NCBI GenBank assembly: GCA_020430675.1
Contig: JAGQJJ010000208.1
Coordinates: 1 to 6,935, forward strand
Source: Myxococcales bacterium
GTDB taxonomy: Bacteria > Myxococcota > Bradymonadia > UBA7976 > UBA1532
Length of the DNA: 6,935 bases
Direction of reading: 5' to 3'
Below, piece after piece: positions 1 through 4,880 of this stretch (position 1 is its first letter; each line of letters begins with the position of its first letter). The position numbers and the translations under genes are program-made. The notes beneath the pieces were generated by a model. It was not told the origin of the DNA, did not search any database, and was given only the letters and a program-made list of their open reading frames with translations.

Positions 1-351
1 AACCTGAGCGGCCAGCGCGCCGTGATCGCGCGCGCCCGCGGTCAGGCCGACGAGGCATTGCGCTTTGCCGTCGAAGCCCGCGCCCTGGCCGTCGCCAGCA
101 CCGACGTGCAAGCCTACCTCGCCGCGTCGATGCTGCTGGTCACGCTGCACCAGGAAGCCAATCGCCTGGTCGACGCCTACGATGCCCTGCTTCGTGCGCG
201 GGCCAGCCTGACCGACCTGCTCGGCGAGCAGGCTGCGGGCCTCGTGCAGCCGGCGCTTGATGTCTTCGAAGAGCGCCTGGGCCCGGCCGCTTTCGACGCG
301 GTGCACGCCGAGTGGGCCGAGCGACGCCGGCAGGAGAAGGGTGGAACCTGA
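1..351 (+). CDS. TPR-like helical-repeat protein, C-terminal part
   Basis: Open from the first base of the window, so the true start lies upstream; the 116 visible residues end at a TGA. They are Ala/Leu/Arg-rich and read as consecutive amphipathic helices. Stretches such as GQADEALRFAVEARALA and DAYDALLRARASLTDLLGE have the spacing of small residues typical of tetratricopeptide (TPR-like) hairpins. A charged tail (FDAVHAEWAERRRQEKGG) follows. No membrane segment or catalytic motif is visible. TPR arrays mediate protein-protein contacts, and the partner cannot be told from this fragment. The first visible GTG at 22 is unlikely to be the start because the helical pattern already continues before it. 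The next gene on this strand begins 262 bases later, so co-transcription is possible but unproven. TPR-like is an inference from the helical pattern; a generic alpha-solenoid is the alternative. Confidence 0.6.
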   Translation, partial: NLSGQRAVIARARGQADEALRFAVEARALAVASTDVQAYLAASMLLVTLHQEANRLVDAYDALLRARASLTDLLGEQAAGLVQPALDVFEERLGPAAFDAVHAEWAERRRQEKGGT

Positions 352-613
352 GGGCCGCCATCGGGCATTCCGAACGGCGCCGGGGTGCCGCGTCCCCACT
401 GACACAGCCGAGCCACTGGGGTCAGCGCACCCCAGCGCGAAGCAGCGCGTGGTCTCGCGGACGGTATGGTTCTTGCGCTCCCGCCCTGCGGAGGTGATCG
501 ATGCCCTGCACCCCACCCTGGCCCTTGGCATGGCCCACTGCCACCCTGGCGCGCGCGCCCTCGATCGGTCACCCGCCTGCGCCATCCCGACCTTCTGACG
601 CGGAGACCCCCCG
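352..613. other. Intergenic gap with small G/C-block hairpins
   Basis: No reading frame here has both a plausible ribosome site and protein-like composition. Runs of G and C form small competing inverted repeats: GGGG 382-385 with CCCC 394-397, CCCCA 394-398 with TGGGG 417-421, and CTGGGGT 416-422 with ACCCCAG 429-435 (7-bp stem, 6-base loop). No T tract follows, so none is a standard intrinsic terminator. I could not pick out a convincing -35/-10 pair. The gap probably holds the 3' end of the upstream transcript and the promoter or leader of the lipoprotein gene. Confidence 0.4.
602..605 (+). promoter_or_regulatory. Ribosome binding site of the repeat lipoprotein
   Basis: GGAG lies 8 bases before the ATG at 614, a good Shine-Dalgarno core and spacing. 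With the lipoprotein signal peptide starting right at this ATG, it fixes the start of the gene. Confidence 0.6.
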
Positions 614-2086
614 ATGACAGCCCGCCGCTTGATGCCCTGCTTCGTGCTCGCCCTGCTCGCCGCCTGCAGCGACCCCGCGCCCGACGACGCGGACGCGGGT
701 GGCGGCGCGGGCGGCTTCGACGGCGCCCTGCCCTTCTCCGACGCCGGCCGCGCCGACTCGGGCGGCGGCATGGGCGGTGGGGGCGGCGCGGGCGGCGAGC
801 AGCCACCCGATGGTTGCGACCGCGAGGTCTGCAACGGCGTCGACGACGACTGCGACGGCGCCGTCGATGAAGACGGCTGCGCCTGCGACCTGGCCGCCGG
901 CGCCGACTGTTACGGCGGCCCGCCCGGCACCCGCGGCGTCGGCTTGTGCGCCGACGGCATGCGCATGTGCGACGTGACGGGCGAGTTCTGGGACGAATGC
1001 CTTGGCTGGGCCGGCCCCGGCTTCGAACTGTGCGACGGTGCCGCCGACGAGGACTGCGACGGCCGGGTCGATGAGGTCTGCGGCGACTGCGCCGCCGAAG
1101 ACGCCTGCGGCGATGGCATGGACAATGACTGCGATGGCTTCGCCGACGAAGACTGTGAAGGCTGCCTGGGCGAAGAGATCTGCGACAACCGCGCCGACGA
1201 GGACTGCGACGGCCGCGCCGACGAGGGCTGCGGCTGCCAGGCCGAAGAGATCTGCGACAACATGCTCGACGACGACTGCGATCTCGCCGTCGACGAAGGC
1301 TGCCTGCCCTGCGAACAGGATGGCACCTGCGCGGGCTGCGATCCCGCCGAGACCTGCGGTGATGGCATCGACAATGACTGCAACGGCCTCATCGACGATG
1401 GCTGCCAGATGTGCCAGCTTCGCGAGACCTGCGATGGCATGAACGACGAGGACTGCGATGGCATGGTCGACGAGGGCTGCGATTGCGCCGGGGTGCCCGA
1501 GATCTGCATGGATGGCGCCGACAACGACTGCGACGGCAACGTCGACGAAGCGACCTGCGACCCGCCGACCGGCATGCCCGAGCCCTGCAACCCGAACCTT
1601 CACCGCGCCTGCTTCGGCGCCAACCCGGCCCATATCAACGTGGGTCCCTGCCGCGCCGGCATGCAGACCTGCGGCCCCGACGGCCGCTGGGGCGCCTGCA
1701 ACGACGCGGTGCTGCCCGTCGACGAGATCTGCAATGATGGCATCGACCAGAACTGCGATGGCACCATCGATGACTGCGTGATCGACCTCGCCATCGACCT
1801 CAACGGCGACTGCATCACCACCCGCTGCCCGCCCGAGGCGCCCTATCCCGTCGGCTGCGACATCGAGATGGCCGGCGGCGACCACCGCGGCTGCGTGGCC
1901 AGCCGCCCCGACCAGCCGGTGGTCTACTTCCAAGAAGGCGACGCCTGCGGCGCCGGCCGCGTGCGGGGCATTCTGCGCTGCTCGAACGTGCAGGGCGCGG
2001 GGCTCAACGAGCAGAACTGCGTGATCAACAAGCCGACGCGCTATTACCCCGAAGACCGGCGTGGATGCCCCGAGACCAATGGCTGA
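614..2086 (+). CDS. Lipoprotein with nine MopE-type Cys/Asp repeats
   Basis: Encodes 490 residues. Residues 1-18 form a lipoprotein signal peptide: basic start (MTARR), hydrophobic stretch, then lipobox LAAC with Cys18 as the lipidated residue. The next residues are Ser and Asp. Residues 19-68 are a Gly/Ala/Asp-rich linker of low complexity. From residue 73 to 388 come nine copies of a 16-18 residue Cys/Asp motif, exemplified by CNGVDDDCDGAVDEDGC. These match the putative metal-binding motif of the MopE family, named after the copper-binding surface protein of Methylococcus; the many Asp/Asn positions would also suit Ca2+. Residues 99-129 and 333-362 hold a second module type. Residues 389-490 form a distinct domain with eight cysteines. 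The likely place is the periplasm or outer surface, with cysteines paired as disulfides. The metal ligand and role are unknown; adhesion, surface structure or metal capture are all possible. A hydrolase gene follows closely on the same strand. Confidence 0.88.
   Translation: MTARRLMPCFVLALLAACSDPAPDDADAGGGAGGFDGALPFSDAGRADSGGGMGGGGGAGGEQPPDGCDREVCNGVDDDCDGAVDEDGCACDLAAGADCYGGPPGTRGVGLCADGMRMCDVTGEFWDECLGWAGPGFELCDGAADEDCDGRVDEVCGDCAAEDACGDGMDNDCDGFADEDCEGCLGEEICDNRADEDCDGRADEGCGCQAEEICDNMLDDDCDLAVDEGCLPCEQDGTCAGCDPAETCGDGIDNDCNGLIDDGCQMCQLRETCDGMNDEDCDGMVDEGCDCAGVPEICMDGADNDCDGNVDEATCDPPTGMPEPCNPNLHRACFGANPAHINVGPCRAGMQTCGPDGRWGACNDAVLPVDEICNDGIDQNCDGTIDDCVIDLAIDLNGDCITTRCPPEAPYPVGCDIEMAGGDHRGCVASRPDQPVVYFQEGDACGAGRVRGILRCSNVQGAGLNEQNCVINKPTRYYPEDRRGCPETNG
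830..1777 (+). repeat. Coding repeat array, nine Cys/Asp motifs
   Basis: Motifs start at Cys residues 73, 140, 165, 190, 214, 248, 273, 298 and 373 of the lipoprotein. Copies 2-5 and 6-8 form tight runs with a period of 24-25 residues (72-75 bases). Larger gaps before copies 2, 6 and 9 contain other Cys-bearing sequence. The shared pattern is Cys, five to seven Asp/Asn/Gly-rich residues, Cys-Asp/Asn-Gly (Leu in copy 5), two variable residues, Asp-Asp/Glu, then a closing Cys. Confidence 0.85.
1171..1261 (+). repeat. Near-identical 72-base repeat units (copies 4 and 5)
   Basis: A 19-base exact direct repeat (CGAAGAGATCTGCGACAAC) occurs at 1171-1189 and 1243-1261, exactly 72 bases (24 codons) apart and in frame. 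Separately, a 24-base exact repeat links 1042-1065 and 1192-1215, 150 bases (50 codons) apart. Identity at synonymous positions suggests that the array grew by fairly recent in-frame duplication or is kept similar by recombination. Confidence 0.7.
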
Positions 2087-2123
2087 TCGTCTCCTGGTCA
2101 GCCCCGAGGCATCACCGGCCCCC

Positions 2124-2129
2124 GAGAGG
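2124..2129 (+). promoter_or_regulatory. Ribosome binding site deciding the hydrolase start
   Basis: GAGAGG lies 6 bases before the ATG at 2136. The two upstream in-frame ATGs (2061 and 2079) have no comparable site, and using them would add a Pro/Ala-rich leader and overlap the lipoprotein gene. This favours 2136. Confidence 0.55.
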
Positions 2130-2135
2130 TCAGCG

Positions 2136-3011
2136 ATGCCCGCCCTCGCCGTCGGCTGCCGCGCGCTGGCCGTCTTTGATGCCATCCAAGAGGCGCCGGT
2201 GCCCACCTGGGTGCTCTACCCGGCGCGTGCTCCCACGCAGATGACCCGCTTCGGGCCCTATCAACTGCCGCTCGCGACCGACATGCCCGTCGTCGGCGAG
2301 GGGCTGCGCTTCGTCGTGGTGAGCCATGGCAACGGCGGCACCGGATGGGCGCATCGCGACACCGCCATGGCGTTGGCACGGGCCGGCTTTGTGGTCGCGC
2401 TGCTGGAGCACCCCGGCAACGGGCGATCCGACAACCGCCTGGCCGGCACCGCGGCCAATCTGGCCAATCGTCCGCGGCATCTGCGTACGGTGCTCGACGC
2501 CGTGCAGGCCGACGCCGAGATCGGCCCCCGGCTGGCATCGGGCGACGTGGCGCTGATCGGCCACTCGATCGGCGGCTACACCGCGTTGGCGCTGGCCGGC
2601 GGGCGCCCGCTCGCCTTTGCGCGCGAGACCTCTGATGGCATCGCGCGTCCGGTGCCCGTCGAGTCCGATCCCCGCGTCAGCGCCCTGGTCCTGCTCGCGC
2701 CGGCCACCCCCTGGTTCATGGCCGGCGGCGCGCTGGCCGCGGTCGAACAACCCATCTTCATGCGCACCGGCGAACAAGACATCGTGACGCCCGAATGGCA
2801 CGCCGACATCGTGCGCACCGGCGTACCCGACCCCCAGCGCGTCGACCACCGCGTCGTGCCCGGCGCGGGTCATTTTTCGTTCCAGAGCCCGTTCCCGCCC
2901 GAGATGCTGCGCTCCGACTTCCCGCCGGCCCACGACCCCCCGGGGTTCGACCGCGCCGCCTACCAATCAGTGCTCAACGCCGAGATCATCCACTTCCTGC
3001 GCGCGGTGTAG
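2136..3011 (+). CDS. Alpha/beta hydrolase, predicted dienelactone-hydrolase / PAF-acetylhydrolase type
   Basis: Encodes 291 residues from the chosen ATG. The frame is open further upstream, with ATGs at 2061 and 2079. The fold markers are in order: strand and oxyanion loop VVVSHGNGG (around residue 63), the segment FVVALLEHPGNGRSDN, the nucleophile elbow GHSIGG with Ser144, the strand RVSALVLLAPA, then GEQDIVTP with Asp215 and GAGHFSF with His246. A complete Ser-Asp-His triad is therefore visible. The HPGNGRSDN segment and overall length recall predicted dienelactone hydrolases (COG4188) and PAF-acetylhydrolase-like esterases, which cleave ester or lactone bonds. The substrate here is unknown. 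No signal peptide is seen, so the enzyme is probably cytoplasmic. It starts 49 bases after the lipoprotein gene with no terminator between, so the two may share a transcript. Confidence 0.85.
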   Translation: MPALAVGCRALAVFDAIQEAPVPTWVLYPARAPTQMTRFGPYQLPLATDMPVVGEGLRFVVVSHGNGGTGWAHRDTAMALARAGFVVALLEHPGNGRSDNRLAGTAANLANRPRHLRTVLDAVQADAEIGPRLASGDVALIGHSIGGYTALALAGGRPLAFARETSDGIARPVPVESDPRVSALVLLAPATPWFMAGGALAAVEQPIFMRTGEQDIVTPEWHADIVRTGVPDPQRVDHRVVPGAGHFSFQSPFPPEMLRSDFPPAHDPPGFDRAAYQSVLNAEIIHFLRAV

Positions 3012-3020
3012 ACGAACGAC

Positions 3021-3911
3021 TCACCGCCCCGCGACGCGGGGGTCGAGCGCGTCGCGCAGGGCGTCGCCGCAGATGTTGAGGGCCAATGAAAACAGGAAGA
3101 TGGCGCCGGTGACCGAGGCCATCTGCCACCAGGCGTCCTGGCCGATCTCAAAGCGCGCTTCGTCGATCATGGTGCCCCAGGAAGGCGCGTCGGTGGGGCC
3201 CAGACCGAGGAAGCCGAGCATGACTTCGGCGCCGATGAAGCCGACGGCGTGCAGGGACAGTTCGATGATGACCAGGTGCAGCACGTTGGGCAGGATGTGG
3301 CGCCGAGCGACCTGGGTGGTCGAGAGGCCGAGCGCTTCGGCGGCGGTGACGTAGTCGCGCTCGCGCTGTTTGATGACCTCGGCGCGCAGAAGGCGGCAGG
3401 TGCCGACCCAGCGCGTCAGGCCCAAGGCGAGGCAGATGGCGGGCACGCCTTGCAAGGGCCAGCCAAAGTGCGTGGCGTCGCGCAGGGCAAATGCCATCGC
3501 CAGCATCAAGAGCAGGCCGGGCACCGCGCTCACGGTCGAGTAGAGCCAGACGATGAAGTCATCGACGCGGCCGCGCACCGCGCCGGCGAGCACGCCGAGC
3601 GTGGTGCCGACGGTCAGTGAGACGAGGGAGCCGAACAGCGCGACCGAGACCGAGAGCTGCGCGCCGTAGAGCAGCTTGCGCAGCACCGAGCGGCCGAGGC
3701 GGTCCGTGCCGAGCAGGTAGTCGGCCGAGGGCGCGTGCAGTGAGGGCCCGACGCGGTCATTCCAGTCGGGCGCCAGCAGACCGAGCGCCACCAGCAGAGC
3801 GACGCCGAGATAGACCGCGATCACTGAAAACATCGCCGCCACGAGCGGCCGGGCGCGCGCGACGGCGACCACCGCGCGCAGGCGGCGCCAGCGGGGCGAA
3901 GCCGCGCTCAT
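3021..3911 (-). CDS. ABC importer permease, DppC/OppC type
   Basis: Encodes 296 residues, the usual length for this inner-membrane subunit. The first membrane segment lies at about residues 23-47. It is followed by the family signature GTDRLGRSVL (68-77), where the usual Asp after GR is Ser75. Further membrane segments occupy roughly 85-112, 127-142, 155-170, 209-238 and 268-292. The cytoplasmic EAA loop that docks on the ATPase spans about 186-210 (AAEALGL ... ILPN). The hallmark FLGLGPTDAPSWGTMIDEAR (234-253) and the ending ALRDALDPR confirm the type. The ATG overlaps the stop of the preceding permease gene by four bases (ATGA, 3908-3911), so translation is probably coupled. A longer in-frame opening upstream is only a shadow of that gene. 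Partner subunits are the two genes upstream; the imported ligand is inferred to be peptide-like or a metal chelate. Confidence 0.92.
   Translation of the reverse strand: MSAASPRWRRLRAVVAVARARPLVAAMFSVIAVYLGVALLVALGLLAPDWNDRVGPSLHAPSADYLLGTDRLGRSVLRKLLYGAQLSVSVALFGSLVSLTVGTTLGVLAGAVRGRVDDFIVWLYSTVSAVPGLLLMLAMAFALRDATHFGWPLQGVPAICLALGLTRWVGTCRLLRAEVIKQRERDYVTAAEALGLSTTQVARRHILPNVLHLVIIELSLHAVGFIGAEVMLGFLGLGPTDAPSWGTMIDEARFEIGQDAWWQMASVTGAIFLFSLALNICGDALRDALDPRVAGR
3027..3041. terminator. Possible hairpin between convergent genes
   Basis: CCCCGC at 3027-3032 and GCGGGG at 3036-3041 form a 6-bp GC stem with a 3-base loop. It sits just past the hydrolase stop and inside the last codons of the minus-strand permease (the DPRVAGR end). 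No T tract follows on either strand, so it is at best a weak or factor-assisted stop signal. It may equally be a chance product of codon use. Confidence 0.25.
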
Positions 3912-4876
3912 TTGAGCGTCACCCGCGGGTCGAGCCATGCATAGCACAGGTCGGTCAGCAGGTTGCCAAAGACAAAGAGCAGGGCGATCAGCCAGGTCAT
4001 GGCATTGACCACCGCGTAGTCGCGCGCCGTGACCGCTTCGACCATCAGATGGCCGGCGCCCGGGATGCCAAAGAAGCGCTCCAGCAAGAGCGAGCCGAAG
4101 ACGAGGAAGGGCAGCGCCAGCACCACCCGCGTGGCCACCGGCAACAGCGCGTTGGGCAAGACATGCGCCAGCAGCACCCGCGCGCCTGACAAGCCCTTGG
4201 CCCGCGCGGTGCGCACGTAGTCCTGATGCATCTCTTCGAGCATTACCGTTCGGTAGAAGCGCACCTCGCCGCCGAGGCCAGCGGTCACGCCGATCAGCAC
4301 GGGCAGGATGACACTTCCCGGTCCGTGGAAGCCATGGACGGGAAACCAGCCCAACCGCCAGGCGAAGACATACTGGCCGATGATGATGAACGACAACAGC
4401 GGCACGTTCATGCCGATGACACAGGCGATGACCAGGCTCGAGTCGATCCGCGAGCCGCGCCGGCTGGCGGTGAACAGGCTCAACCCGATCGCGGTGGTCA
4501 GCGTCAGGAAGAAGATGGGCACCGTCAGCGCAAGCGACGGGCCGATGCCATCGAGCAGTGAGCCCCAGACATCGCGCCGGGTGCTCCACGAGCGGCCGAA
4601 GTCAAAGGTGAGCATGCGCTGGAAGTGATCGAAGAACTGGCTGTCGAACAGCTTGGCGATGCCTTCGCGACTGGCGCCATCGAGGTCGAAGAACAAGGGT
4701 TTGTCGAGCCCGAAGGCCCAGCGAAGGTCGGCGATGGTCTGGGCCGATGCGCCTTCACCGGCGAGCTTTTCGGCGATGTCGGTCGGCAACAGGCGGAAGA
4801 GCACGAAGGTCAGCAGCAATACGCCGAAGACCGTCGGCACGGCCTGCAAGAGCCGGCGCACCGCATAGGCCAGCAC
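3908..4876 (-). CDS. ABC importer permease, DppB/OppB type
   Basis: Encodes 322 residues from a GTG start. The start follows from the family pattern: the protein then begins (M)LAYAVRRLLQAVPTVFGV, the standard DppB/OppB opening. An ATG at 4963 would add a Pro/Trp-rich leader lying inside the binding-protein gene. The first membrane segment is at about 10-30. A periplasmic region at about 31-105 contains the LRWAFGLDKPL helix and FDFGRSW. Further segments lie at about 112-135, 147-172, 188-205, 243-262 and 292-312. The ATPase-docking EAA loop is at about 220-242 (YVRTARAKGL ... HVLPN). ERFFGIPGAGHLMVEA (266-281) and the ending WLDPRV are typical. It starts four bases after the stop of the binding-protein gene. 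The periplasmic insert after LDKPL is somewhat long. It pairs with the DppC-type subunit to form the membrane channel. Confidence 0.92.
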   Translation of the reverse strand: MLAYAVRRLLQAVPTVFGVLLLTFVLFRLLPTDIAEKLAGEGASAQTIADLRWAFGLDKPLFFDLDGASREGIAKLFDSQFFDHFQRMLTFDFGRSWSTRRDVWGSLLDGIGPSLALTVPIFFLTLTTAIGLSLFTASRRGSRIDSSLVIACVIGMNVPLLSFIIIGQYVFAWRLGWFPVHGFHGPGSVILPVLIGVTAGLGGEVRFYRTVMLEEMHQDYVRTARAKGLSGARVLLAHVLPNALLPVATRVVLALPFLVFGSLLLERFFGIPGAGHLMVEAVTARDYAVVNAMTWLIALLFVFGNLLTDLCYAWLDPRVTLK

Positions 4877-4880
4877 GACG

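Noticed and set aside
399..404. CTGACA as a possible -35 box
   Set aside because: No -10-like hexamer lies at the expected distance, so a promoter cannot be supported.
466..870. Plus-strand frame starting in the gap and running into the lipoprotein gene
   Set aside because: The Arg/Pro-rich product, the lack of a ribosome site and the long overlap with a well-supported gene argue against it.
910..1590. Ser/Gln/Pro-rich minus-strand frame resembling a low-complexity protein
   Set aside because: Its repetition follows exactly from the periodic coding repeats on the plus strand, so it is a shadow.
830..1777. The regular repeats as a possible CRISPR array or intergenic tandem repeat
   Set aside because: Units are in frame, encode a known protein motif, vary at the DNA level and have no unique spacers between identical repeats.
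569..2206. 545-codon open frame on the minus strand across the lipoprotein gene
   Set aside because: Its Val/Ala/Asp/Gly-rich product is the complement of the repeated Cys/Asp/Gly codons. The plus frame has a ribosome site, lipobox and family motifs, and stop-free antisense frames are common in GC-rich coding DNA.
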